DNA from: Ustilaginoidea virens
Lineage: Eukaryota > Ascomycota > Sordariomycetes > Hypocreales > Clavicipitaceae
Direction of reading: 5' to 3'
Length of the DNA stretch: 64,000 nt
NCBI RefSeq assembly: GCF_000687475.1
Contig: NC_057319.1
Coordinates: 4,764,001-4,828,000 of the forward strand
Shown here piece after piece: positions 10,964 through 23,558 of this stretch (its first letter is position 1; every line of letters begins with the position of its first letter). A model generated the notes under the pieces. It made no database searches, was not told where the DNA came from, and saw only the letters and a list, made by a program, of their open reading frames with translations. The position numbers were made by a program, and so were the translations under genes.

Positions 10964-13900
10964 TCATTCCTCCATTTCCTCGCCTTCTGCCGCTGCCGCT
11001 GCCGCTGCCGCTGCCGCTGCAGCCTCGGCCTCCTTTCTGGCCTTGAACAGTGCAGCCCAGTCCTGGGCCTTGCTCATCACCTTGCCCTTGCCCTGGGGGT
11101 CCAGCTTTGCCTCCCAGGCAGCCCATCTGAGAAACCACTTCTTTGCCTGCTGGGGCTTCAGGCCCTTGACCCGCGTGCGGCGCTCAAACACGTCCCTGAC
11201 AGCCGTCGAGTCAACCTCGGAACCTGCAACGCCCATCTCCAAGTCGAGCAGCTGGTTCCACAAGTCTCCCTTCTTGGGGTACGTCGCCAAAAGCCCCTCA
11301 AACACCGTTCTGCCGCGTTCTGGTTCGCCGCTCGGTGAGCGGAACTCCAATGCTGCAAAACGACTGGCAATGCTGGCGTGGTGCTTCCTATCCAACTGTT
11401 GCGTTGCTCGAGGTAAAAGCGCTCTGGCACGCGCCGGCTCCTTCATACTGTTGAAAAGGAAGTGGCCGTAGTTGGTCCACACGTTGGGCACTCGTGCACC
11501 AAACTTTTTCACCATCACCTCGAATAAGGAATCGGCAAGCTGTCAATAATGAATTAGTACGCATCGCCCGTGCCTCTCTTCTCAAATGAGAGTGGGGGGA
11601 AAGGAAAAAAAAAAATCGTCAGAGGGATATCGCGTACCTTTAGCTTTTCAGATTGTATGTAGATGCTGGCCAGACGCTCATGAATCTCTAGCTCGTCGTT
11701 GTACTGGCACGCTCGCTTGAAAACTTGTTCAACCGTCGCCTTGGTCCCGTACGTGACTTCCAAGTTGAGATACGCAACCCAGACATTGAGCTTCTCTGCC
11801 TCTTCCCTGATGTTGATGCTCTTGATCGCTCGTTCCGCCACTTCCCTAGCCTTGGACAATTCACTGACTTGCATCTGGAACGCCATGTAGGCGATCCAGA
11901 GCTCGGATGAATCTGGCTGACCCAGCAAAAGTCGTTCGTAGTCACTAGACGTCTGCGGACCGTTGACATCGAGCTGGGCCGTTCTGTCGACGTCCATCTC
12001 GGCCTTTCTTCGCTTCTTCTTCTTCTTCTTTTCATCGTCTTTGTTGTCCTCCATCGGTGCATCTTCGTCTGAATCTTGCGCCAACTCGTCAAATGGATCA
12101 GCTGCCCAACTAGCCTTCTTGCCGATTGCAAGACCACTTGATTTCTTGGCTGGGGTATCCTCCATTTCCTCATCCTCATTACCCCCCTCGGCATCTCTCT
12201 TATTTCCCGCTGTTTGGTCGTCGTCGCCGTCGTCTTCTTCATCAGAGTCCGCATCGTCGCTGTTGTCAAGAAACTTTGCCAGCAGAGCCTTTTCCTCCTC
12301 TGTCATTTCCTCGTCATCTGGATCATGCTCCTCGTCGAGGGCAACTCCATCATCTGAGCCATCCGAGTCCATGTCTGTATCCTCGTCAAACAGCGAAGGC
12401 TTCAGGCCAAAGCTGATTTTCCGATCACCTGCATCGACGCCGAGTACAAAAGCCTTGACCACATCACCTTCCTTGTAGAGTTTCCTGGCGTCTTTGACTT
12501 CCTGGTCGGCCATCTGGCTGCGGTGGCAGAGACCGCTGACGTTCATTGAATTGTCGACCAGGATAAAGGCTCCAAACTCCTCAACCTTGCGAACCTTGCC
12601 TGTGACCACCTGGCCGTCCTCGATGTCTTTGTACGTAATCAACGGTGTGTACTTCTCGTCCACGACCGAAGCTTTCAAGCTCAGGTCGATTTGATTCAGT
12701 GCAGGGTCGACGGAAAGGACGCGGCCCTTGACAAGCTGATCGACCTGAAAATTGTCTTTCCAGTCCTTCAGAAATCTATCCGACAGATTGGCAATCTTGA
12801 CCATGGCGGTGACCCGACCACCAAGCGATACAAAGAGTCCCTTGTCAGACACGTTCTTGATGAATCCGCGGACAACATCGCCAGAGGCTACCTGGGATGG
12901 TTTCCTGATTTCCCTGTCAACCACGGCAAGGGTAGAGCTCAAGATGCGAGACGGACGCATGGAAAGTCTCAACCTCTTGTTGCTAGCATCCACCTCGACG
13001 ATGGAGACTCGGACAATTTGGTTCTTCTTGTAGTGCAAAGTGCTCGCATCGTCGTAGCTGTCAGCCATGTCCGGAAGGTGCACTGGTCCAGAGACAATCT
13101 CGCTCAGTTTCACCATGACGTGTCTCTCGTTGACTTTGGTAATCTTGCCAGGCAAAACCATGTTTTCCTTCAGAGAAGCCCAATCGGCGCCCTGCGAGTC
13201 GGCAGACGAGCGGGCTGACAAATCAAGGCGGTTGTTTTCCAGGTCAACCGACGCAACTCTGACTTTGAGCGCTGATCCGACGGGGAAGTTCGATTCCAAA
13301 TCGTTGAGAAGAGACAAGTCATTGGAAGCGTCCATGGCTGAGATTCTACCCCGGACGTTGGGGGAGAGGTTGACCCAGAGAAACTGGGACGTGACGTTGT
13401 TGACGTAAGCGATGTGGGAATCGCCAACCTTGAGAGAGTCGAGGGAGAGGGGAGTGGGTTGCGCAGACTTCATGTCGCTCGGCTTGGCTGTCAACTCGAG
13501 GACGGAATGAGCCGAACGATGGGAAAAGGGCAGGAAACGGTGGTCCTTGGCATCGTGAACGCCAATGATCTTCACCTTGAGCTCTTGCTTCCTGCGGAAC
13601 TTGTCCAGAGGCTTCTTGGGATCGACGAGATCTTCCCACCTGTCGAAAATCTGGGACACATCCACTCGCCCTTGAACTTGCCCATCAACCAGTTGCACAT
13701 TGAGCTGCGTGTCTTTGACAGAGGTGATTCTCACTCGCGCGACTGAACCGCAAGCCAAGCCGTCCTCGGGAGCTGCAGGTCTTCCCTTTGCCTTCGTGCC
13801 GACCGTCTCATCAGGGGCTTCGGCGGAGGCAGGGGCGACCAGAATGCGCCGCAAGTCTTGGATGACGGAGGTGATTTTGACTTGGATGGACTCGTGCTTG

Positions 13901-16589
13901 TGCATGCCGAAATCCGGTTTGGACTGAGCTTCGGTGGGTAAACGAGATTTGGGCAGCAGAGCCGTGAGGCGACCAGCAAACTCCACGAATACGGCCGTTT
14001 GCGTGATGTTTCTCACAAAAGCGGGAACGACGCTGCCCTCCTTTGCTTGTTCGAATGAGCCGAGGAGCTTGCCTTCCTTGCAGCCGTCGATCAGACTTGG
14101 CTTTTGGGTCAGTATGATGGCCCTTCGCTGCTCGTTTTTGTACAGGACAAGTAGGCCAGAGAGCGTCTGCCCAGCTGAGACGCGCTTGAATGCGTATTGG
14201 TTCTTCGACGTTGACTTGTCGGTAAGATGACCAACTGGGAGGATCGCCTTGAGCTGGGTGTCGACGAGCTCGACAAAGACTTGATCTTCGGTTTTCTGGC
14301 TGACCTTGGCAGAGACCAAATCCCCAACTTTGAGATTCTTCAGTGCAGCTTGCTTGTCCAGGCCGAAAGCACCGGGATCTTTGCAGGAAACAATAAGGCG
14401 GCGCTGCTCCGGGTCGGCATCAAGAACGTGAACGTTGACGACTTGTCCGATACGGAAGTGTTCTGCGGGGTCGCTGATGTATGCTTCGCTCATCTCCGAG
14501 ATTGGCAGAAAGCCCTTCAGTGAGCCGTAAAACATGATGTGAGCGCCATTGTTCTGAAACTTGATGATTGTCCCGAGGGCTTGCATGCCGACGATTGCGT
14601 CTTGGTACGATTTGATTACTGGAGCATCAGAGTTGACGAGCGTCTTCTTGAGGGTAAGTCGAATCTGCTTCTTGGACGGATTGGTTGACAGGACTCGGGC
14701 CTTGACCTTCATGCCCTCTCGAAACTTCTTTTCGGGATGCTGCAGCTTGATATCGGAGAGGTGGCGTTCGGTGACAAGGCCAGTGATGCCCTCGGCAACC
14801 TTCAAGATCAGACCGCTGACGCCTTCTTCCTTGATGACCAACTTCTCGATTTCGCAGGTGACGACGGCTCCAACGGGTACATCCTCGAGCCGTATGTACT
14901 GTTGCTCCAGTATACTCTTCTCGAAGGACAGGTGGAATAGACCGTCCAGTTCGCTATAGCCAACGACACGGCCTTTGTGCACTGATCCAACCTGATACGG
15001 CCCGCTCGATTCGTACAGCGCGTCCACTTTACCGTCCTTTACACGTGAAATGTGGACAAACCCGCCGAGACCGGGAATTCCGACATGCACGAAGAGTCCG
15101 ATTTCCGTCTCCACACGTCTGACGGTACATTTTTCGACCAACGATGAGATTGGAAGGGCTGTAGTAGGAAGGCTTTTGGCGTCTTTGTCGGAACGCTTCC
15201 GGCTCAGCGACATGACGTGAGGAAGCAGAGAAATGCCGAGCTTGGGTTCCCTGGCGGTCGGAAAGTTGCAAATGACTCTGGCCTTGACTTTTGACCCGAT
15301 CTTGTAGGTCGACTCGAGATCAGTGTCGTTGGGACCGACGCCGGAGTGGATGACATCGGCGGTCACATTCAGGGAGCCTAGGACTTTGCCTGTCAGGCCA
15401 CGCCTATCCAAGTTGTTGATGAGCACGCTGACCGCGGTGCCGGGAAGGAACGTGTTGATGGTTGTGGCATCCGATGGTACGTCCTTGACGCTGCCTAGCT
15501 TGCCCTGCCGCAGAGAGAGCTGTGCCACATTGCTGTTCGATCCTCTGCCGGTGACGTGGCAGAGAAACACGGACCCCTCTTGAAGGCGTGCTTGGTCCAT
15601 GTCGGAATCAACTTCTCCAAGGGGCAAAAACGCGCGGAGGTCAGGGATTCCGAGGTCCATGACGCAGCCGCGGTCCTCGACGCTCACAACGGCGGCCATG
15701 ACGGTACTATTTGCCACAACATCATCTTTGCCCAGTCCAGAGTTGGATTCTGTTGGTCGGATGGAGAGCTCAATTTTCCGCCTATGCTTGCCAACCAGAG
15801 ACTCGTCCGCGGTAGAGACGACGTAAACTCGCAAATACTGGCCGACGGTGAACATGGAACTGAGATCGACATCGCTTTCGTCGGAGGAGTCGTCTGCATC
15901 ATCCTCGTTTTCTTGCGCAGTCCCTTGTAGTCGATTGGTCAATTGCTCGGAAATGGCGACAACGGAAAGGTTGCCAGTCAAGTTATTTGGGAGAGCGACT
16001 TCTAGATCCAGGTTGTTTATTCTCGTGATTTGGCCGAGAACGAGTGAGCCTTTTACAAGTTTCTGTGCCCGATATCTGTTAGCAGGAACTCAATGGTTAC
16101 TCTGCCAGGGAGAGAGAGAGAGAGCTCCAGATGGCTACAAGAAAGGGGCTTCACCTTGAAGTTGAGACTCTCCACCTTGACAGAGTCTTGAGCGTCTTTT
16201 TTCTCAGAGGGTTTCTTGCCGCCTTTGAGGGACACTTTTCTCTGTTTGTGCTTCTTCACGGCTTTCTCGCTGCCAGTGTGGAACTCTTCCTCACGGCGAG
16301 CGTCTGCCTTTGCTTCCAACTGAATTTGCTTCTGTTCCAGCGGAGTCAGCACACTTCCACCACCTCGCGGGAAAATCGGTTCTTCGTTCTTCAACAGCGA
16401 GACGACCGGATGCTTGGGTCGGTTGCTGTTGCTGCTCGATTCAGATGGCTTGTTGACGGGCTTGGCTGCTTGTGCAGGTTTGGCATGGGCGGGCGAATCC
16501 GATTTCGAGGGTCGGCCGTCTTTCGAATTCCTGGCAGACTTGGCTGGAGGATGCCCTCCAGGAGCATCCTTGCGCTTGAGGTTGCTCAT
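10964..16589 (-). CDS. RRP5: rRNA biogenesis protein RRP5 (S1/HAT protein)
   Basis: A 1811-residue protein from three exons (16589-16155, 16062-11638, 11539-10964; introns 16063-16154 and 11540-11637). RRP5 binds pre-rRNA in the nucleolus and is needed for cleavages leading to both 18S and 5.8S rRNA. The start MSNLKRKDAP at 16589 opens a Lys/Ser-rich tail; SLNFK joins KLVKGSLVLGQIT across intron 1, the expected entry into the first S1 domain. About a dozen S1-type repeats follow (for example GMKVKARVLSTNPSKKQIRL and GQVVTGKVRKVEEFGAFI). Residues about 1360-1510 are a strongly acidic then basic linker (KKKKKKRRK). The C-terminal 300 residues are HAT/TPR-like helices (SSELWIAYMAFQMQ, RVPNVWTNYGHFLF). 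The protein ends in a poly-Ala run and EGEEMEE. Length matches the yeast protein well. Confidence 0.97.
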
Positions 16590-16669
16590 AGCGACGAGAT
16601 GCGGCAAGGAGGGTGATGGCTCGCTCGCCTTGAATGCGGAACTACAAGTTGCATGGACGTCAAACTGGT

Positions 16670-16721
<52 letters not shown>

Positions 16722-17044
16722 GCTCTTGCCCTGCGGGACAGCAACTAACTGATAAGCCGATAAGGAAAAAGTCGAGAGAAAATTGATGAGCTGTGGCTGG
16801 CTGGGCAGTGGCTCAGCACAAGCTTCCAGTCAAATCCCCCCTCGGCCTAGGGCGTGGCGCAGTGGAGTGAATGCCAGTTGTCGGCAGGTGACCACGTCGT
16901 CACCGGGCATTTGCCCTCTGGCCGCCGCCTGTTTTGTTGTTGTCTGGCGTTGCGTTTTGTTTTTCTATCAAAACTAAGCCGTGACTCTTTCAGTGACAAT
17001 GACGCAACCAAGGAAAACACCAGCCAGCTGATCCGAGATTCGCC
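16590..17044. promoter_or_regulatory. Divergent promoter region of RRP5 and YML020W-like gene
   Basis: This 455-bp region is shared by two divergent starts. Its main feature is an uninterrupted run of 49 T on the plus strand (16672-16720), about 80 bp from the RRP5 ATG. Long poly(dA:dT) tracts are known to disfavour nucleosomes, so a promoter role is plausible. Confidence 0.5.
16672..16720 (+). repeat. T49 homopolymer
   Basis: Forty-nine consecutive T on the plus strand, just upstream of RRP5. The exact length may be unreliable if it comes from short-read assembly. Confidence 0.9.
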
Positions 17045-20000
17045 ATGTTTTCTCAAAAGCGCCTGCGCCACGAGCCTACGATCCAGCTGAGGTCAGCACG
17101 GAGCAGCGCCAGTATGCCGACCGCGGCACTGGCCTGGCCAATGGCTACGTCACAGACGTCGACGCTCACGAGTGGCCCGGCTGCTGCACAGACACCCACA
17201 TCCACATGCACATGCCGCTCGTCCACTTCCTCGTCCACGTCCGCATCCATCTCCGCACTCAAGGCGACATTTCAGCCCGCTGATCTTACCTCTGGCGCCT
17301 CGCGTGCTGTAGTAAACGCGGGAGCAATGCCGCCGTCGATACCCAAGGACCCCGACAATTCATCTTCTTCCGATGCCGGTGGCCAAAAGAAGGTGCGTAG
17401 GGCATGCCCTTGCCGTGCTCAACGTGCGAGCAAATGATCGAAATGTTTCCGCGTGGTCGGTCCCTTCATTATACCCGGTTTCTTTGCCCCCGGCTAATGC
17501 TGCGCCGTCCACAACAGGTTCGCAAGGCGCAGAGCTGGTACGGGCAGTGGCCTAAAACACCAAGAAAAGCCACGGCATCGATTTCGGTTGCGCGTGAAAA
17601 TATATTAGGTGGAACTGTTCGCTCTACAGCCGCCCTCGGCCTAGATCGGTTCGAGTCCTCAAAGAAGAGCGCATCGGACACTGCCAGTATTCGCAGCTCG
17701 TCACCACCAAGCAAGGTCGGCAAGGATCAAAGAATGAGTGCCGGTGCTGCCGACGGTGCTGCTGACGGTGCTGCCGACGGTGCTCTTGATAATCAGGACA
17801 GCAATAGCAAGAAAAGCATTACGCAACCGCAGGATTACGCAGTTGACGGCATGAAGCCCTCGGATGAGGCTGACAACTCGCAAAACCAACCGCCACAAGC
17901 CTCACCGCAAGCCGAACAAAAAGGACAGCAACAGCTCTCGAGCCCTGCATCAGGTGAACCAAGTGCGGCGTCGTCTTCCGCAGGCTGGCTTGGCTGGTGG
18001 TCCAAGGCTCCGCCCACAACTAAAGATGAAAATCTTGCTTCGACAGCTGCTACAGATGCACACATAGCCCCTCCTCCATCCATCGACAGGCCCATTACCC
18101 CGTCAGACCAGGTAGCGTCCTCGAATTGCGCGCCCAAAGAACCCCCTCCAAGCGCTCCAGCTACGTCATCAACTTGGTTCGGATTCTGGTCATCTGCTCC
18201 CCACGACAAGATGAAGACACCCGAGTCTGAAAAGGACAGCGAGGCAGAGACAGAGAGTGCCGAGCCCAAGGCTCAAGAGGATGCAGCAACGCAGGACGCT
18301 TCGGCCGCGGCCAAGGAGTCTCAGCCGCCCCCCAAAGCCGGCTCGACGTGGGCCTTTTGGTCGAGGGCATCGCCGAACGATGCCAGCAGCGAAAATCCCG
18401 CCTCAGAATCCGGCCAAATGGCTGTCATTGGCGAGGGATCAGAAGCACGACCAAAGCGTATGAGCGAGGGCGATGTCTCCGGGTCCGTGAATGAAGGCGT
18501 CAAGGAGCCGCCGTCAAAGGAACCCCAGCCTCAAGCAAAGTCGACCTGGCGGAAAAAGAAGAGAGCGAGGCCCCCATCTACGGATGTGGCGGGAGACTCT
18601 GATGCATCAAGCCATGGCAGTGCAGCTGTCGTTGGGCCTGTCGTGCATGAGCCGCCACAGGGACTCCCGCCGCCCCCAAGAGAGCAGAAACCATGGCGAC
18701 AAACAGCGTCGGCAAGAGCCGACTCATTGACACATTCGATGGCCGAGTCAGAAGTTGCGCCAAAGCAACCTCCCAACCTCGTGCTGCCTTCATTTTCCAG
18801 CACGTACCAAATGAAGGAGGATGCGTCCATCCTGCAGCAGATCGCGCAACTGCTGCTGCGAACCTCGCAGCCTCCGCCAAGCCATGTGTTTCGAGCCAAA
18901 GACTTGCCCCAAATTCGCAAGGCCATAGCCATTGGCGTTCATGGCTTGTTTCCTGCCACGTATCTCCGCCCGATGATCGGCCAGCCCACGGGGACATCGT
19001 TGCGGTTTGCCAATCTCTGCGCCGAGGCCATTCGACGGTGGACCAACGCCCATGGCTCCCCCGACTGCGAGATCGAAAAGGTCGCGCTGGAAGGCGAGGG
19101 CAGGATTGGTGATCGGGTCGACAATCTGTGGAAGCTCATGCTCAACTGGATGGACCACATCCGCCAAGCCGATTTCATCATCATGGCGTGCCATTCGCAG
19201 GGCGTTCCTGTGAGCATCATGCTGCTGGAGAAGCTCATCGACATGGGCGTCATCACGAATGCCAAGATTGGCGTGTGTGCCATGGCTGGAGTGGCCCTCG
19301 GTCCGTTTCCCGACTACAAGTCGAGCATACTGATGGGGTCGGCAGCCGAGCTGTGGGACTTTGGCAATCCCGAAAGCACCAACTCGCAGCGTTTCGAGGC
19401 CTCTCTGAAGCGGGTGCTGGATTATGGAGCGAGGGTGACGTTTATCGGGAGCATCGACGACCAACTGGTGCCCATGGAGGTATTTGGCTTTCTTTCTTTC
19501 TCGTTCTTGCTCCTCTTCTTCTTCCTTGGGCCTGTAGTCACGATTTTGAGCGTGAAACTGACAATGGGTCTGCTCGCGCAGTCGGCGGTATATTCTCCCG
19601 CGAGCCACCCGTACATCTATCGAGCCGTCTTTATCGACGGACGGGTCCACGCGCCCGATTTTATAGCACACCTCGTGGGGTTTGCCCTGAAGCTACGCAA
19701 CCTGGGCGTTACCGACCACGGGCTCATCCGCGAACTGTCCGTCGCCCTCGCCGGCTCGCTGTACTCTGGGGAAGGCCACTCGCGGCTGTACTACGACCCT
19801 GCCGTGTACGACCTAGCCATTTCGCACGCGCTGGAAACCACGTCGACTCCTTGCCTCGTGCCGTGCAAGATAGGCCCGCGCCAGGGCCTCGGCTCCGCGA
19901 ACCCGTACGTCCTGCCGTGGATCATGCGGGGCATGCTGGAGGAAGACTTTGTCAAGACGGAGCTGAGCAGCGAGACTGAAGAGCTCTTGCGGCAATTTGA

Positions 20001-20073
20001 CGATTGGAAGCCGTCCAACAAGGCGCTCAAGGATGTCAAGTATCGCTTGGAGGCGGTGAGATCGAAGCTGTGA
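17045..20073 (+). CDS. YML020W-like alpha/beta-hydrolase-fold protein
   Basis: Three exons (17045-17392, 17518-19479, 19582-20073; introns 17393-17517 and 19480-19581) give 933 residues. The C-terminal half (from about residue 590) is a conserved fungal domain resembling the uncharacterised yeast protein YML020W. It carries a nucleophile-elbow motif ACHSQGVPVS with Ser at about 676, a later GSIDDQLVPME (acid candidate), and SHPYIYRAVFIDG. The catalytic triad and substrate are not known. The N-terminal half is disordered and rich in Ser, Pro, Ala and Gln, with recurring Trp motifs (SWYGQW, GWLGWWSKAPP, TWFGFWSSAP, TWAFWSRASP, STWRKKKRAR). Intron 2 is in frame and would be read through if unspliced. 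The start at 17045 is the first ATG of the exon; an internal ATG at 17114 is an alternative. Confidence 0.8.
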
Positions 20074-20766
20074 CGTTGACGAGCCGCGGATCCGTACTCT
20101 CTCTCTCTCTCTCTCTCCTAATCTCCTTTATCTCTTCTTTTTTTATATTTTTATTTACAATACCCCATGCCGCAGCGTATAGATTAGGCACGGAGGGTGC
20201 ATTTGTGCAACACAGCGCACTCGAGGCGATTCAGGCATAAAAGAAACGTGTCATCTGCATAGTTGGATAGATGGTGTGCTGATAGATATCTTTCTTCTCC
20301 CTTGTACTCATGGCATCCGTGGAAACGAGCCCTCGGGCTAGACTGGGGCAAACGTCATACCGCGTGAGCACGTCTCGACCGCCGTGCCGTCATTATCCAC
20401 AGCGCGCTTTTAGCACGCGAAGCTTGTTTCTCCGGCTTTTGATTTCACTGTAAGACCTAGCCGTGCGGCTTTGATATATCCCATGAGCGTGCTGCTCAGC
20501 TACTTGCCGCCAAGCAGGAGCCGTGACACCCAGCGCCGATGAGAATGAAGAGGACCGTTCGGTGGTGATTCGCATCATCCGCAATGGTTTCATTGCTGAC
20601 GAGGAAGTTCATGATGAAGGGGGAAAAAAAATCAACGGAGTACCACATCAGCGTCATGCTACGTTTTGTATTTCGCAAACCATCCACCGTACTATTATTA
20701 CAATGGCAAGCCACATCCGCCCCTTTTCCCCACCGTTTAGAGACTTTGTTTTTTTTTTCAAAACAC
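20074..20766. other. Convergent intergenic region
   Basis: This 693 bp separates the stops of the YML020W-like gene and the MPP alpha gene. A (CT)n tract lies at about 20098-20117, close after the plus-strand stop, followed by a T-rich stretch that could be part of the 3' UTR. No gene is recognised. Confidence 0.6.
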
Positions 20767-21618
20767 TCAGCTCCTGCCCAACTTCCAGCCGTCGATGCGG
20801 TCCTGTATCTGATCCCACGTCATGGAGTGGCTCGTCAGCCCGTAGGCCTGGGCCTCCTGGAGCACGACGGTCGGGGCGCCGCTGCCGGCGCCGGGGTTGC
20901 GCACGGCGCCGCCCACAACCATGGCGGCGACGCGGCGCAGGTCGCGGACCGTCAGGTCCTCGATGCGCCTGCACATGTCGCGGACGGGGATCTTGCGGCC
21001 GTGCACCTGGACGGAGCGGCCCAGGTCCTCGAGCTCGACCATGCGCGACTCGAGGTTCATGAGCAGGCTGCTGCGGAGCTGGTTCTTGGCGCGGCGCACC
21101 TCGCCCTCCTGCAGGCGGGAGAAGCCGGTGTCGAGGGCGAGCGCCCGCAGCTCCTGGCAAATGACGTCGAGCATGGCGGACGTGTGGCCGGGGAGGCAGG
21201 ACGCGGCGATGCCGAAGAGGCCCGAGTCGGTGTAGGAATGGTTGAAGGACACGCACGACTCGACCCAGCCGTGCTGGTTGAGCACGTTGGTGTACAGGCG
21301 CGAGTACATGCCCTTTCCGGGCCCGCCGGCGGAGAAGGAGCCCCCGCCGCCCAGGAGGGTCTGCAGCGTGGCGAGGGCGTATATGTCGTCGGAGCCCACG
21401 GGCAGGCCCTCAAAGGCCATGTGGATGTGCGTGAAGTTTGTGTTGTTGAGGGACGGCGCTTGCGGCGGCAGGGCGAGGAAGCCGCCCGTGTAGCGGGACG
21501 GCGCGGCATAGTTGACGTCGGGGGAGGCAGGCGTGGCGGCGAGGACGGAGGCGGTTCGAGGAGCCGAGGTGGATATGTTTTTGAAGAAGGGGATTTTGGA
21601 CATTAGTCTTGATGATGG

Positions 21619-21659
<41 letters not shown>

Positions 21660-22665
21660 GGGGCTGGGGGCTCGACGAGACGGATGAGGAATAGCTCTTC
21701 GTCGTCGTCGTCGTCGTCGTCGTCGACTCGTCGGCGGACATGTCGGACGTCTCGGACGAAGCCGAAGAGGTGGTGGTGGCGGCGGCGGCCGCGCGGGGCG
21801 AGCTGGAGCTCATGTCTCCGAAAAACTGCCTGGCCAGCCCGACGGCGGCGCCGTGGTCGACGCCCGCAAAGGCCAGCACCATGCGCTCCGGGCGGTAAAA
21901 GGCGTCCCTGTAGGCCGTGACGGTGTCCCTGCTGATGCTCGCCAGCCTCTCCTCGGGGCACAGCAGCGGATTGCCCAGCGTGTTGTCCCGGTAGGCAGCC
22001 GTGTGCACCAGCTCCGGCAGGATGAGCTCGGGCTTGCCCCATATCTCCGACACCTCGTACCGGGCCGTCTCGACCTGCTCGGCCACCTCGCCGTCGGTGA
22101 TGCGGGGGTCGCGGATGGTCTCGGCCAGGAGGGCGACCGCCTCGGGCACGGCGCGGTTGAACGTGGCGGCCTGGTACATCATGGACTCGCGCGACGACGC
22201 GCACTGCATGTTGCCGCCCAGGTTCTCCACGCGCTCGAGCATCTGGTCCGCCGTGTGGGACGACGTCGACTTGAAGGCCAGGCGGTCCATGATGTGCGAC
22301 ACGCCCCGGAGCGAGGGCGTCTCGAAGCGCGACCCGCCCTCGATGTAGACGCCCACGCCGGCAAAGGACCCGGGCAGCGCTTCCGACGCGACCCGCAGGC
22401 CGTTGGGAAGGGTTGTGATTTGGTCGAGCTCAGTGGGTTCCTGAACACACACACACACCCGCGCCTCGCAAAACAGCAACAAAGCAGCCGCGGCAACAAG
22501 TTAGCCCCGTGTTATCGACGTCGGTCCGCAGCGGCGACTGACCTTTGGGATGCCCTCGACCCGGACCGTGGCCAGTCCCCTTGCCCTCCCCATCAAGCCC
22601 CTGGAGCCCGTGGGAGCCCGCTGCAGCGCGCGCCGACCCAACCGCGCCGTAGCCTGTCGCAGCAT
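20767..22665 (-). CDS. MAS2: Mitochondrial processing peptidase alpha subunit
   Basis: Alpha subunit of the matrix protease that removes presequences from imported mitochondrial proteins; it recognises the presequence while the beta subunit cuts. Two exons (22665-22543 and 22440-20767; intron 22441-22542 with donor GTCAGT) give 598 residues. Exon 1 is an Arg-rich mitochondrial presequence (MLRQATARLGRRALQRAP) followed by VEGIPK. The M16 fold follows: TTLPNGLRVASE, then GVSHIMDRLAFKST, where the HxxEH zinc site of the beta subunit is absent as expected for alpha. The flexible glycine-rich loop is LLGGGGSFSAGGPGKGMYSRL. Unusual is a low-complexity insertion at about residues 250-345 containing runs of Ala, Thr and Ser encoded by trinucleotide repeats. 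The catalytic-partner surface appears complete on both sides of it. Confidence 0.95.
21620..21659. repeat. (GAT)n trinucleotide repeat inside MPP alpha
   Basis: About 13 GAT units on the plus strand, read as TCA/ATC-phase serine codons on the minus strand; they encode the poly-Ser run in the MPP alpha insertion. A second run, (GTC)n at about 21700-21724, encodes poly-Thr. Confidence 0.85.
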
Positions 22666-23558
22666 TTCTTCTCAACGCCCGTTGCGTCGATTCCCGTTTG
22701 CGGTTTTCGTTGGTGCTGGGGGGGGGGGGAAGGAAGAGAGCAGAAGGGGAAACGCTTCAACCAAAGCATTCACGTGCCCAAGAAGAGAAAGAAGAATGGG
22801 CAAGACACGAGTGTTTTGCGGTAATGGGTAATGGCAGACAGATTTCTCGACAGTGTCGGTCCGCTTGCGAGTTGGCCAAGGGTCATGCAGGATTCAACGG
22901 CTTCACGACGACATGGCGAAGCGAGAAATTAAATCCGGGTCAGTGTGGCGGTGCGTGGCGGTGCGTGGACATGGCCTACCCGCCGCCGCCACCAACACCA
23001 AAGTACCAGCACCTGCAACCCAGCCAGCCTGCAGCTTCATTCCGACACGGCGACGGTCTCACTTGCACATCCACGCTATTGACGTGAGGTACAACTCAAG
23101 ATGCCCAGCGCCTTGTATGCAGTGATGAATGCATTGTGCCGCAGCTTTCACCTCCCGTGCATATGCAGGTGGCGTGGCGTCAACATAACGAACAAAGACT
23201 TTGCCAACCCATCCAGGATAATGAAAAAAAAAAACCCGGCTTCACCCAATGCTTCCGTACAAAAGAGACCAAGGCCGGGGGCGTTGTTAAAAGGAACGAG
23301 GCCAGAAAACCCAAAAAAAAAAAGAAAGAACAAAAGAAAGAGAAAAGAAAGAAGAGGAAGGAAAGGCAAGGGAAAAAAAAAAAAAAAAAAAAGACCCGTC
23401 ATACATGCCAGCTTCCCTTTCCCACATGGTATGTAAAACTCGCACGCACACAAGAAAAGCCTGCCTCTGAAAAGGGTTGCCACTCGCTATGCTCTCCCAT
23501 GATCACGTTGAACGGAAAACCCCTTCTCCTTCTCCTCCCGACTACATGGCTTGGAACA
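22666..23558. other. Upstream region of MPP alpha and 3' flank of FHA-RING gene
   Basis: No gene is recognised in this 893 bp. It contains a G run (about 22718-22727), an A/G-rich stretch and an A tract of about 20 (about 23374-23393). It should hold the MPP alpha promoter and the 3' UTR of the ubiquitin ligase gene. Confidence 0.55.

Noticed and set aside
20584..21606. 340-codon plus-strand frame, with another at 21853-22824
   Set aside because: Both are antisense to the MPP alpha exon and contain no known domain.
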